Assembly (NCBI RefSeq): GCF_963665245.1
Contig: NZ_OY762267.1
Span: 3,878,001-3,942,000, forward strand
Direction of reading: 5' to 3'
DNA length: 64,000 nt
From: an uncultured Paludibaculum sp.
Lineage (GTDB): Bacteria; Acidobacteriota; Terriglobia; Bryobacterales; Bryobacteraceae
Shown: piece after piece, positions 35,387 to 43,357 of the stretch
Position numbering within the stretch: position 1 is the stretch's first letter
Layout: the number at the start of each line of letters is the position of its first letter
Made by a program: the position numbers and the translations under genes
Notes under the pieces: model-generated
What the model saw: only the letters and a program-made list of their open reading frames with translations
Databases searched by the model: none
Told to the model about the DNA's origin: nothing

Positions 35387-36178
35387 ATGACAGTCACTCG
35401 CCGTACCCTGCTGGCCGCGCTGGCCGGCGGCGCTGCCGCCTCCGCGAAGTCCTCGCCGGACCTGCTCATCCAGGGCGCCCTCGATAGCGAACTCGGCCCC
35501 CTGGTCGACGCCGTCGTCGGCCGCAAGGAGATCCGCCACCACGCCTGGACCTTCTGGACGGGCCGCATCGGCCGCCAGAACGTCGTCCTCTCGCGCACCG
35601 ACATCGGTCCTATCAACGCCGCCGCCGTCACCACCCTGGGCATCCGCGAATTCCAGCCCCGAGCCATCATCAACCAGGGCACGGCGGGCGGTCACAATCG
35701 AAGCCTGAAGCTGTGGGACATTGTGCTCGGCGAGAAGACCACCGACTACGCAGCCTTCAGCGCCACCCACGGCGACGCCGGCCAAGGCCAGAGCCCGGCC
35801 AACTGGAAGCCGGTGCCCCACCGCATTCGGCTCAACGGCGGAGACCCCGCGCCCTACCCCTTCTTCCCTGGTGACACCCGCCTGCTCGCCGCGGCGGAGA
35901 AGATCACGAACCCTCGCGGTCGCGTACTCCGAGGCAACGTCGGCTCCGCCTATCAGTTCAATCGCCAGATCGACCACATCGACTGGCTCCACAAAACCTA
36001 CGGCACGGATTCGGAAGACATGGAGAGTGCCTACGCAGCCGGAGCCGCCCTGGCCATGGGCGTCCCGTTCCTGGCCATCCGCATCATCTCGGACACCGAA
36101 TGGGAACACCCCACCTTCGAGAAGATCGCCGGTCAGTACTGCGCCGAGTTCGTAGTGAACGTGGTGAAGTCCCTCTGA
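35387..36178 (+). CDS. MTA/SAH nucleosidase-like phosphorylase-superfamily protein with Tat signal
   Basis: 263 residues from ATG 35387. Residues 1-20 are a twin-arginine signal (TRRTLLAALAGGAAASA). The core is the nucleoside phosphorylase/MTAN fold: E35 (QGALDSELGPL), NQGTAGG, the ribose-contacting M212-E213 in SEDMESAY and the catalytic acid D236 in IISDTE, matching E12, E174 and D197 of the E. coli enzyme. This implies cleavage of a purine ribonucleoside such as methylthioadenosine in the periplasm. Coupled to the NCS2 permease immediately upstream. Confidence 0.87.
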   Translation: MTVTRRTLLAALAGGAAASAKSSPDLLIQGALDSELGPLVDAVVGRKEIRHHAWTFWTGRIGRQNVVLSRTDIGPINAAAVTTLGIREFQPRAIINQGTAGGHNRSLKLWDIVLGEKTTDYAAFSATHGDAGQGQSPANWKPVPHRIRLNGGDPAPYPFFPGDTRLLAAAEKITNPRGRVLRGNVGSAYQFNRQIDHIDWLHKTYGTDSEDMESAYAAGAALAMGVPFLAIRIISDTEWEHPTFEKIAGQYCAEFVVNVVKSL

Positions 36179-36217
36179 CCGAGCCGTGAGCGTGAGCGAG
36201 CGGAGACCCGTCTCGCC

Positions 36218-37303
36218 CTATCCCTCCCGCTCCAGCACCTGCATCAAAGCCCGGATGTACCCGTAGCAGAACGCGAACGCCATGAGCCCGCCCGTGTCGC
36301 CCTCAATGTGCGGCACATGATCCGGCATCAGCATCCCGTCGTAGCCCACATCCCGATAAGCGCGAATCGCGTTGAGGAAGTTCACATCGCCGTTGTCCGG
36401 AAACGTCTCGCGGAAGTCCAGGAACTTGCCTTGAATGTTCCGGAAGTGCACGTTGAAGATCTTCTTCCGGCTCCCAAAATACTTGATCACGTCGACGATC
36501 TCGCGGTTGGGATTCTCGAGCATCTCGCTCACCGTACCCTGGCAGAAGTTCAGCCCATGATACGGATTCTCCCGAATCGAGACGAATCGCTTCAGCCCGT
36601 CGACGGACCCCAGCACCGTCTCCACGCCTTTATACCCCTTGCCCTTCGGCATGCCCGGGTCGTGGGGGTGACAGGCGATCTTCACCTTGTGCTCGGCCGC
36701 CACGGGAACCACGCGATCCAGAAACCACGTAATCCTCTCCCAGTACAGATCCGCCGACATCGGAGCTGCCGCGCTGGGCGGATCCTGCTTCGCCTCGGAA
36801 TACTTGAATGCGCTGTACCGTGCCCCGCCGCGGCCCGTCGAGGGCGCCGTCCGGACAACCCCCAGAATGCTCATGTTGTATTTGACCGACGGGATCCCCG
36901 CCAAAGCGCAATTCCGGATCATCTGGCAGATCTCGTCTACGGCCTTCTCACGCTCCGGAGACTGCCCCAGCAGCAGGCTGGGGTACTCGGCCTTCTCAAT
37001 GATGCTGGAGCTCAGCGGTAGCGGCACCATCGCCAACTGGATCCCCGTGGACTCCACCCCCTCCTTGAGCCGCTTGAGCGCATCAACGCTCCACTTTTCA
37101 TCGAGCTTCCGCGATGGCAGGGTGCTGCAAATATGCGTAATCCCCAGAGAAGCAATCATCCGCAGGTAGGAAGGCTCCGAATTATTCTGAGTGCCCAATT
37201 TCATCAGCATGGGCAGCTTCTTGGCCACCGGGGCCGCCGTAACCGGAATCTGAGGAGCCGCCGCCATAGCCGCGGAAGAGAGGAGAAGGGTGCGCCGCTT
37301 CAT
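36218..37303 (-). CDS. UxuA (mannonate dehydratase)-family TIM-barrel protein with Tat-like signal
   Basis: 361 residues from ATG 37303, which starts a twin-arginine-like leader (MKRRTLLLSSAAMAAAP). The C-terminal half follows UxuA: CHPHDPGMP metal/substrate loop, GLNFCQGTVSEM, VHFRNIQGKF, DNGDVNF and GMLMPDHVPHIEGD. Mannonate dehydratase converts D-mannonate to 2-keto-3-deoxygluconate and is cytosolic; export is unusual. Uronate genes are not adjacent. A general xylose-isomerase-like sugar isomerase is the fallback call. It is convergent with the MTAN-like gene (39-nt gap) and divergent from the radical SAM gene. Confidence 0.8.
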   Translation of the reverse strand: MKRRTLLLSSAAMAAAPQIPVTAAPVAKKLPMLMKLGTQNNSEPSYLRMIASLGITHICSTLPSRKLDEKWSVDALKRLKEGVESTGIQLAMVPLPLSSSIIEKAEYPSLLLGQSPEREKAVDEICQMIRNCALAGIPSVKYNMSILGVVRTAPSTGRGGARYSAFKYSEAKQDPPSAAAPMSADLYWERITWFLDRVVPVAAEHKVKIACHPHDPGMPKGKGYKGVETVLGSVDGLKRFVSIRENPYHGLNFCQGTVSEMLENPNREIVDVIKYFGSRKKIFNVHFRNIQGKFLDFRETFPDNGDVNFLNAIRAYRDVGYDGMLMPDHVPHIEGDTGGLMAFAFCYGYIRALMQVLEREG

Positions 37304-37482
37304 GGGTGTCGTAAGCATCATATACGGATTCCGGACAGGTGGGACAGCGGCCAACCCCAGTGTGTCGCTGACCGCGCCGGCCACCTTTGGCAAGATCAGC
37401 CGCATCGTTGGCAATCCAAGGATCTATCAGATGGCCCTTCGATACGACTTTTTAGTCCAACACCGATCCTCTCCATTTGTGG

Positions 37483-37512
37483 GATACCCTCAACCAGGGG
37501 TATCTCGTTTTT
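37483..37512 (+). promoter_or_regulatory. Terminator-like hairpin in the leader of the radical SAM gene
   Basis: GATACCC (37483-37489) pairs with GGGTATC (37498-37504) across an 8-nt loop, followed by TCGTTTTTCT. No gene on this strand ends upstream, so the hairpin lies in the 350-nt gap 37304-37653 ahead of the radical SAM gene. It could be an attenuator or terminate a short leader RNA. The rest of the gap holds GC-rich possible dyads but no riboswitch or tRNA that I recognise. Confidence 0.5.
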
Positions 37513-37653
37513 CTCTTGCGCCCGGAGTGGGTGGCAGCACACCGCAAGCATCAGGCGATTGGTGGGGGTTATGCCCCAACCGCCCGGGCTGCAGTGCTAA
37601 CTGCTTGAAACCAAGTCGATACGTCTTGGTCCCTGAATTGCATACAAAGAAGT

Positions 37654-38808
37654 ATGACTGCGCCAGCCATACCCTCCATTGCGAATCCACGGCTGGTCTT
37701 CTGGGAACTCACCACCGGCTGCAACCTCAGGTGCATCCATTGCCGCGCCAGTGCCACTGAATTGATGAGCCCCGACGACCTCTCCACCAAGGAATGTTTG
37801 GACATCGTCGACCAACTTGCGGCATATGCCCCATTCATCCTGGTCCTCAGCGGTGGCGAACCCCTCTGGCGGCGCGATGTCTTTGATATCGCAAAGCGCG
37901 CCGTCTCCCACGGCATCCGCGTGGCCCTGGCCACCAACGGCACCCTCGTCGACGAAACCATGGCCTTCCGCATCAAGGAAGCCGGAATCGTTCGCGTCGC
38001 CATCAGCCTCGACGGAGCCGATCGCGGCACCCACGACGCCTTCCGCGGCCACGATGGGGCCTATGACGCAGCCATCCGCGGGATCAAGCACCTCCAGAAC
38101 CTGGGTATCTCCACCCAGATCAACACCACCGTCTCCAAGCACAACGCCCACCAGTTGCCCGAGATGGTCGAACTGGCCAAGAGCTTGAAGGTCGACGCCT
38201 TCCACCTATTTCTTCTGGTTCCAGTCGGTTGCGGTCTCACCATCGCTGAAGATCAGTCCGTCACCGGAGCCGACGCCGAACGCATTCTCAATTGGTTCTA
38301 CGACCGCAACCTCGACTCCGGCATGGAGATGAAGGCCACGTGCGCGCCCCAGTACTACCGCATCGCCCGCCAGCGCCGCGCCGAAGCCCGCCGCGCCGGG
38401 GAAGCCGTTCCCGCCCAGATGCCGCACCCCCAGCACGCCGGCCATCCCCAGAAGGGAGGCCATCCAACCGACCTGAATCAGATGACCCGCGGCTGCCTGG
38501 CCGCCTCCGGGGTCTGCTTCATCTCCCACCGTGGCTCCGTCCAGCCCTGCGGCTACCTGCCCCTCGAAGCCGGTGACCTCCGCCGCCAAACCTTCCAGGA
38601 AGTCTGGAGCGGCTCCGAACTCTTCAAGGACCTCCGCGACCTCAACAATCTCGACGGCAAGTGCGGATATTGCGAATTCAAACAGGTTTGTATGGGTTGT
38701 CGAGCCCGCGCCTTCGGCGTCACCGGCGACTACCATGCCGAAGAGCCCTTCTGCATCTACGAACCGAATCCCCAGCGGAAGGAGATGAACACGCCATGGC
38801 AAGCCTAG
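37654..38808 (+). CDS. AhbD/NirJ-like radical SAM SPASM protein
   Basis: 384 residues. Radical SAM cluster C23-x3-C27-x2-C30 (TTGCNLRCIHC), SGGEPLWRRD and a C-terminal SPASM-type auxiliary cluster region (GVCFISHRGSVQPCGY, CGYCEFKQVCMGCRARAFGVTGDYHAEEPFC). This pattern is that of AhbC/AhbD/NirJ enzymes in siroheme-dependent heme or heme d1 synthesis. AhbD (Fe-coproporphyrin III to heme) is the best guess. A His/Pro/Gly-rich insertion (residues about 256-271) looks metal-binding. Its 3' end overlaps the ferredoxin gene by 13 nt. No other heme genes are nearby, so peptide-modifying functions remain possible. Confidence 0.82.
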   Translation: MTAPAIPSIANPRLVFWELTTGCNLRCIHCRASATELMSPDDLSTKECLDIVDQLAAYAPFILVLSGGEPLWRRDVFDIAKRAVSHGIRVALATNGTLVDETMAFRIKEAGIVRVAISLDGADRGTHDAFRGHDGAYDAAIRGIKHLQNLGISTQINTTVSKHNAHQLPEMVELAKSLKVDAFHLFLLVPVGCGLTIAEDQSVTGADAERILNWFYDRNLDSGMEMKATCAPQYYRIARQRRAEARRAGEAVPAQMPHPQHAGHPQKGGHPTDLNQMTRGCLAASGVCFISHRGSVQPCGYLPLEAGDLRRQTFQEVWSGSELFKDLRDLNNLDGKCGYCEFKQVCMGCRARAFGVTGDYHAEEPFCIYEPNPQRKEMNTPWQA

Positions 38809-39080
38809 CCCTGAACACACCCGCCCCTCACATCTGCCGCAACCGCCACGTGATGGTGGTCTGCACCGGGGAATCGTGCAGGAATGCCGGTGCCACCGAT
38901 CTTCTTCACGACCTCAAGCACCACCACGAACACGCCAAAGGCGACCTGCGCATCAGCGAGTCGAAGTGCCTGCACCGCTGCCAAGCCGCGCCCGCCATCG
39001 TGGAAGACGGCCGTGTCATGGGTTGGATGAGCCGCATGCGGCTCAAGCTGGAACTGCTCCGCCTCGGCGTGCTGGGCTAG
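38796..39080 (+). CDS. Thioredoxin-fold [2Fe-2S] ferredoxin
   Basis: 94 residues. Four cysteines in the thioredoxin-like ferredoxin arrangement: C23 and C28 (VVCTGESCRN), C58 and C62 (SKCLHRCQAAP). The acidic/basic helix between contains HHHEHAK. ATG 38796 has GGAGAT upstream and overlaps the radical SAM gene by 13 nt, so it is translationally coupled. It is a plausible electron donor to that enzyme. Relatives occur in NuoE/Hox modules and as free Shethna-type ferredoxins. Confidence 0.87.
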   Translation: MASLALNTPAPHICRNRHVMVVCTGESCRNAGATDLLHDLKHHHEHAKGDLRISESKCLHRCQAAPAIVEDGRVMGWMSRMRLKLELLRLGVLG

Positions 39081-39125
39081 TCTCTGGGCACCAATCCGCA
39101 CAGGAGGGCGGTCCCGGGGGACCGC

Positions 39126-39151
39126 GGACGACGCCCTCGTCGTCCCTTTTA
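39126..39151 (+). terminator. Intrinsic terminator after the ferredoxin gene
   Basis: GGACGACG (39126-39133), loop CCCT, CGTCGTCC (39138-39145), then CTTTT. A second hairpin (GCGGTCC / GGACCGC, 39108-39125) lies directly upstream. The T-run overlaps the stop codon of the convergent gene. Confidence 0.7.
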
Positions 39152-39568
39152 CCGCGGCCCGATATCCACCTTCATGGAGTTGCCGTTTTCGCGTGTCGGC
39201 GGCCGCCGGCGGTCCACCCGTACCCCCGGAATCGCCACCAGCGCGCTCGACTCCCCGTGCGGTTCGGGATACAGATCCGCCACCACGGGATCCAGCCCCT
39301 GCTCGATTACTTGCTTCTCTTTTTCAGTAACATAGCCGACGAACACCAGCCCGCCGTCCGCCCGTTTCTGAACCTCGAAGCACTCGAACACCGGCTTCCC
39401 GAACAACGGGATCTCATTCGTCGCCGGCGCGCCCGTAAACCCGTACACGCCGCCCGGCAGATGCCGAACCCCAGTACCCTCTTCCTGTGCGTTGACCGCT
39501 CGAAGCTGATTCGCGTCCCGTAGCGCCTGACGCTCAGGTGCTAGTGCAATGTGTTGAACCTGTGACAT
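39149..39568 (-). CDS. Hypothetical protein
   Basis: 139 residues from ATG 39568 with AGGAAAG about 9 nt upstream. No signal peptide. The middle contains beta-like segments with conserved-looking positions (GTGVRHLPGGVYGFTGAPAT, VFECFEVQKRADGGLVFVGY). The C-terminus is Arg/Pro-rich (GVRVDRRRPPTRENG). I do not recognise a family. It stands alone between the ferredoxin and HAD genes; coding use looks like its neighbours, so it is probably real. Confidence 0.6.
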   Translation of the reverse strand: MSQVQHIALAPERQALRDANQLRAVNAQEEGTGVRHLPGGVYGFTGAPATNEIPLFGKPVFECFEVQKRADGGLVFVGYVTEKEKQVIEQGLDPVVADLYPEPHGESSALVAIPGVRVDRRRPPTRENGNSMKVDIGPR

Positions 39569-39637
39569 GAAACGTATCTTTCCTAGATAAATTATCATGC
39601 AAGGACCGGCACGATTTCACCCTCGCCGGGCCGCTCC

Positions 39638-40300
39638 ATGGCCTCTTCCGTTCTCATCACGGATTTCGACGGGACGATCTCGCGCGTCGACTTCTACGAG
39701 TTGGCCCTCGAGCACTGCCTCGCCGCGGCCCTCCCCGACTATTGGGCGGGCTACTCCTCCGGCCGTCTCACCCACTTCGAAGCCATGGCCGCCATCTACG
39801 CCCAGATCCGCTGCTCCGAATCCACACTCCGTAGCCTCCTGCCGCGGATGCAGGTCGACCCGCAACTCCCCACGGCCGTCCGGCAACTCCACGATTCCGG
39901 ATGGGACATCGCCATTGTCTCGAACGGCTCAAATTGGTACATCGATCAGCTGCTTGCCAGCCTGGGCCTCGGCCACCTCGAGGTCCACTCGAACCCCGGC
40001 CGCTTCGTCGAGGGCTCCGGACTCCTGCTGGATCCGCCGCTCTCGTCGCCCTTCTACAACCGCGAGTACGGCATCGACAAATCCGCCGTCGTCCGCGACG
40101 CTCTCAAGCGCTACGACCGCGTCGCTTTCGCCGGTAATGGTCCGCCCGACGAGCGACCCGCCCTACTCGTCGACCCCGCCCTCCGCTTCGCCACCGGTTG
40201 GCTCGCCGGCCAGCTCAAACGCCGCAAAGCGCCTTTTCACCCATTCCGCATCTGGTCCGAGATCGCCGCGACGCTCAGTGCGGCGGCGCCGCTGCCTTAG
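39638..40300 (+). CDS. HAD-superfamily phosphatase (SerB/MtnX-like)
   Basis: 220 residues. HAD motif I is DFDGTIS (residues about 9-15), motif II VSNGSN, motif IV near AGNGPPDERPA. The helical cap between motifs I and II (VDFYELALEHCLAAALPDYW) places it in the HAD-IB group with phosphoserine phosphatase and MtnX (2-hydroxy-3-keto-5-methylthiopentenyl-1-P phosphatase). Exact substrate uncertain. Convergent with motB; the 3' ends overlap by 26 nt. Confidence 0.82.
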   Translation: MASSVLITDFDGTISRVDFYELALEHCLAAALPDYWAGYSSGRLTHFEAMAAIYAQIRCSESTLRSLLPRMQVDPQLPTAVRQLHDSGWDIAIVSNGSNWYIDQLLASLGLGHLEVHSNPGRFVEGSGLLLDPPLSSPFYNREYGIDKSAVVRDALKRYDRVAFAGNGPPDERPALLVDPALRFATGWLAGQLKRRKAPFHPFRIWSEIAATLSAAAPLP

Positions 40301-41060
40301 GCGGCGGGTGCGGGTCGGCGTGATTCTGCGGGATCTCCCGGTACTGCACCAGCACCGACACCCGCCGGTTCGACGGGTCGAACGGCTCCGCCGGAAGCCG
40401 CAACTGCTGGTCCGCAAACCCTCGCACCTGCCCCACTCGGTTGCTTTGAATCCCCGACTCCTGCAGGATCCGACGCGCGCAGTTCGCCCGGTCGGCCGAC
40501 AGTTCCCAATTCGTGTAGCCCGCCTCCGACGCATACGGCTTCGCGTCCGTATGTCCCTCAATCAGCAGCTTATTCGGCAGGGAACTCAACTGCGTGGCCA
40601 GCATCCTGATCAGCTCCGTACCCTGCGGCGACGGCTTCGCGTTGCCGCTCTCGAAGAACATTCCACTTTCCTTCTCGAGCAGCTCGATGCGCAGCCCTTC
40701 GTTCGTCACCGTCACCTGGACATTGTTCTTCATCTGCTCGAACTTGGGCAGCTCCTTCAGCGCCGCGTCGATCTTCTCCTTCAGCTTGCTCATGTTCTCG
40801 CTGGTCATCTCCAGCCCCAGCCCGGCCCCGGCCATGTTCGACCCCGCCATCTTGCCGGTGCCCGTTGGATCCTGGAAATACCCGCCCACGGCCTTCTTCA
40901 CCTTGTCATCGCTCGACAACAGCCACAGCACGATGAACAGCGCCATCATCGCCGTGACAAAATCGGCATACGCCACCTTCCACGCCCCGCCGTGGTGGCC
41001 GCCGTGCCCCTTCTTCCTCCGCACGACGATGATCGGAGGCGGTATCGCGCCTGTGCCCAC
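40275..41060 (-). CDS. motB: Flagellar-type stator protein MotB
   Basis: 261 residues. A single transmembrane helix near the N-terminus carries the proton-binding aspartate (AWKVAYADFVTAMMALFIVLWLL). The C-terminal OmpA-like peptidoglycan-binding domain contains KLLIEGHTDAKPYA and LSADRANCARRIL and extends to ILVQYREIPQNHADP. The start ATG 41060 follows motA by 12 nt. No other flagellar or chemotaxis genes lie in the window, so the pair may drive a flagellum encoded elsewhere or another ion-powered machine. Confidence 0.93.
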   Translation of the reverse strand: MGTGAIPPPIIVVRRKKGHGGHHGGAWKVAYADFVTAMMALFIVLWLLSSDDKVKKAVGGYFQDPTGTGKMAGSNMAGAGLGLEMTSENMSKLKEKIDAALKELPKFEQMKNNVQVTVTNEGLRIELLEKESGMFFESGNAKPSPQGTELIRMLATQLSSLPNKLLIEGHTDAKPYASEAGYTNWELSADRANCARRILQESGIQSNRVGQVRGFADQQLRLPAEPFDPSNRRVSVLVQYREIPQNHADPHPPPKAAAPPH

Positions 41061-41072
41061 GTCTTCGCCCTC

Positions 41073-41933
41073 CTACGCCTTCGGCGCGCCCTTGATCGCT
41101 GTCTCGGTCTCCTTGAAGCCGGGACGCAGGTGTGTCGGAATCGCCCTCCGCGCAAACTCAATCGCCAGCGACGGCGCGGTCCCTTTCACGAAGGCCAGAA
41201 TCGCCATCCGCATGAAGCCCATATACTGGCCATGCTCGTCGTTGATCTTCGAGATGTTGGACGCCAGCGGCCCCAGGAATCCGTAACACAGCAGGATGCC
41301 CAGGAATGTCCCCACCAATGCGGCCGCCACTTTGTGGCCAATCTCTTCCGGCGGACCACCCAACGCCCCCATCGTGATCACCACCCCCAGCACCGCCGCC
41401 ACAATCCCCAACCCCGGCAGCGCATCGGCCACGGTCGTCAGCGCCGCCGACGGCTCAGCCCCCTCGTGGTGCTGCACCTCCATGTCCAGCTCCATCAGCT
41501 GATCCAGTTCAAACGGCCCCACACCGCCCGAAATCGCCATCCGCACCGTATCGCAAAAGAACTCCAACGCAGCGTGGTTGCTCAGGAACGCCGGATACTT
41601 GCTGAACACCGCGCTCTTCTCCGGCTCGTCCAGATCCGACTCCAGCTTCGCCATGCCGTTCTTCCGCGCGTACACAAAGATGTCGTTTAGCATCCGCAAC
41701 TGCTCCAGATAGAACGCCTTGGTGAATTGCGACCCCTTCAGTGCGCCCTTCAGCGCCTTACCCATGCCGATAATCGTGTGCATCGGATTACCCACGAACA
41801 CCGTCCCCAGCGCCGCCCCCCCGATAATCACCAACTCCGCCGGCTGCACAAGCACCATCAGATTGCCGTGCTCCAGCAGGTAGCCCCCGATGATCGCCCC
41901 GAACACGATCGCTATTCCAATAAGAACAAACAT
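41073..41933 (-). CDS. motA: Flagellar-type stator protein MotA
   Basis: 286 residues with four hydrophobic helices: 1-18, 30-50, and the pair ADALPGLGIVAAVLGVVITMG / VAAALVGTFLGILLCYGFL. The cytoplasmic loop contains charged residues for rotor contact (KNGMAKLESDLDEPEKS). Length matches E. coli MotA (295). It forms an operon with motB (12-nt gap). Confidence 0.94.
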   Translation of the reverse strand: MFVLIGIAIVFGAIIGGYLLEHGNLMVLVQPAELVIIGGAALGTVFVGNPMHTIIGMGKALKGALKGSQFTKAFYLEQLRMLNDIFVYARKNGMAKLESDLDEPEKSAVFSKYPAFLSNHAALEFFCDTVRMAISGGVGPFELDQLMELDMEVQHHEGAEPSAALTTVADALPGLGIVAAVLGVVITMGALGGPPEEIGHKVAAALVGTFLGILLCYGFLGPLASNISKINDEHGQYMGFMRMAILAFVKGTAPSLAIEFARRAIPTHLRPGFKETETAIKGAPKA

Positions 41934-42054
41934 AGGTACTGGGCCCCCTCAGGGCGGCCGTTCCCCTACCGTATCGGCCCGTTCCTCCGGTCCTTGAGCT
42001 CTCCGCCGCCGTCCCCACGACGAAAGCGCGCCAGGGCAACCGGAGCCGGCAATG

Positions 42055-42060
42055 TACACT
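42055..42060 (+). promoter_or_regulatory. -10-like hexamer TACACT upstream of ATG 42068
   Basis: TACACT ends 7 nt before ATG 42068; GGGAAAG between them is not a well-placed Shine-Dalgarno. It lies in the 134-nt gap divergent from motA. Confidence 0.4.
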
Positions 42061-42067
42061 GGGAAAG

Positions 42068-43357
42068 ATGCTGGGTCCTATCGACTTGGCGCGCAAGCGC
42101 AATGCCGCGGCAAAGACCCACGCCCTGCCCCCGGCCGTTGAGTCCCTCGACTGGCTGGCAGCCAGACCCGGCGTGCGGGAAATACTCCGTTTCTTCGCGC
42201 GCGAACGCCGCTGGATCGACGAACAGCACCTCGCCCTCTGCCGGGTCGCCGCTCCTACCTTTCAGGAACAGAAACGCGCCGAGTGGATGACCGCCCAGTT
42301 CGCCGCGCTCGGCTGGGACGCCAGGATCGACCGCGCCGGCAACGTCACCGCCCAACTGGGCCCCGTCGACAAGACCAGTCCGCTCATCGCCGTCACCGCG
42401 CACCTCGATACCGTTCTCGCGCCCCGCACCCCCGAAGACATCCGCGTCGAACCCCACGACCGCTTCTGCGGACCCGGCGTCGCCGACAACGGAGCAGGCC
42501 TCGCCGCTCTCCTCGCTCTCGCCCGCGCCATCGCCACGGAGCCCCGGGCCGCGCTCCCGCTTTCCAATCTTTTGCTGGTCGCCAACGTCGGCGAAGAGGG
42601 CGACGGCAACCTCAGCGGCATGCGCTTCCTCTGCCGCCAGTCCCCTTACGCTTCGCGTCTGCGCGCTGTCCTGGTCCTCGACGGCCCCAGCACCAGCCAC
42701 ATCACCGTCGAAGCCCTGGCCTGCCGGCGTTTTGAAATCACAGTCAACGGCCCCGGCGGACACTCCTGGTCGGACCACGGAGCCGCCAACCCTATCCACG
42801 CCCTCGCCCGCGCCATCACTTGGTACGCCGATACACGCCTTGAGGAACCGCCCCGCCAGCGCCCCTGTTCCTGGAACTTCGGCGTCATCGAGGGCGGATC
42901 CACCGTCAACGCCATCCCCGCCACCGCCCGCGTCAAAGTGGACCTCCGCGCCGAAGCCGCCCGCGACCTCGACGAACTCTCCGACTCCCTCACCGCCATC
43001 CTCGAACGCGCCCTCCGCGCCGAAAACGAACGCGCCGTCTCCGGCCGCGTCACAGGCCGCATCAAGGAGACCGGAGCCCGCCCCGGCGGCCGCCTCGCCG
43101 ACGGCTCGCCCATCTGTGGTTTCATCGAGGCCGTCGACGCCCACCTGGGCGTCAAATCCCACCTCGATTGCGCTTCCACCGATGCCAACATCCCTCTTTC
43201 CATGGGCTTACAGGCAATCTCCATCGGTGCCGGCGGCCATGGCGGCGGCGCCCACACCGTCCACGAGTGGTACACGCCCGAGGGCCGCGACCTCGGCCTG
43301 CGCCGCGCCTTCCTCCTCCTCTGCCTCCTGCTGGCCGACAGCGCAACGCCCGCATGA
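42068..43357 (+). CDS. M20-family metallopeptidase (peptidase T-like)
   Basis: 429 residues. Dinuclear zinc ligands in order: H of TAHLDTV, D of VADNGAGL, E-E of NVGEEGDGN, D of STDANIPLS and H of GAHTVHEWY. The dimerisation domain lies between (GGHSWSDHGAANPIHALA). No signal peptide. Closest in pattern to tripeptidase T/M20 dipeptidases. The stop codon overlaps the start of the EamA transporter gene (ATGA), so an amino-acid product could be handled by that transporter; this is inference. Confidence 0.92.
   Translation: MLGPIDLARKRNAAAKTHALPPAVESLDWLAARPGVREILRFFARERRWIDEQHLALCRVAAPTFQEQKRAEWMTAQFAALGWDARIDRAGNVTAQLGPVDKTSPLIAVTAHLDTVLAPRTPEDIRVEPHDRFCGPGVADNGAGLAALLALARAIATEPRAALPLSNLLLVANVGEEGDGNLSGMRFLCRQSPYASRLRAVLVLDGPSTSHITVEALACRRFEITVNGPGGHSWSDHGAANPIHALARAITWYADTRLEEPPRQRPCSWNFGVIEGGSTVNAIPATARVKVDLRAEAARDLDELSDSLTAILERALRAENERAVSGRVTGRIKETGARPGGRLADGSPICGFIEAVDAHLGVKSHLDCASTDANIPLSMGLQAISIGAGGHGGGAHTVHEWYTPEGRDLGLRRAFLLLCLLLADSATPA

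Noticed and set aside
37304..37653. Cobalamin, TPP or other known riboswitch upstream of the radical SAM gene
   Set aside because: No conserved box of a known riboswitch was found; only a simple hairpin with a T-run can be supported.
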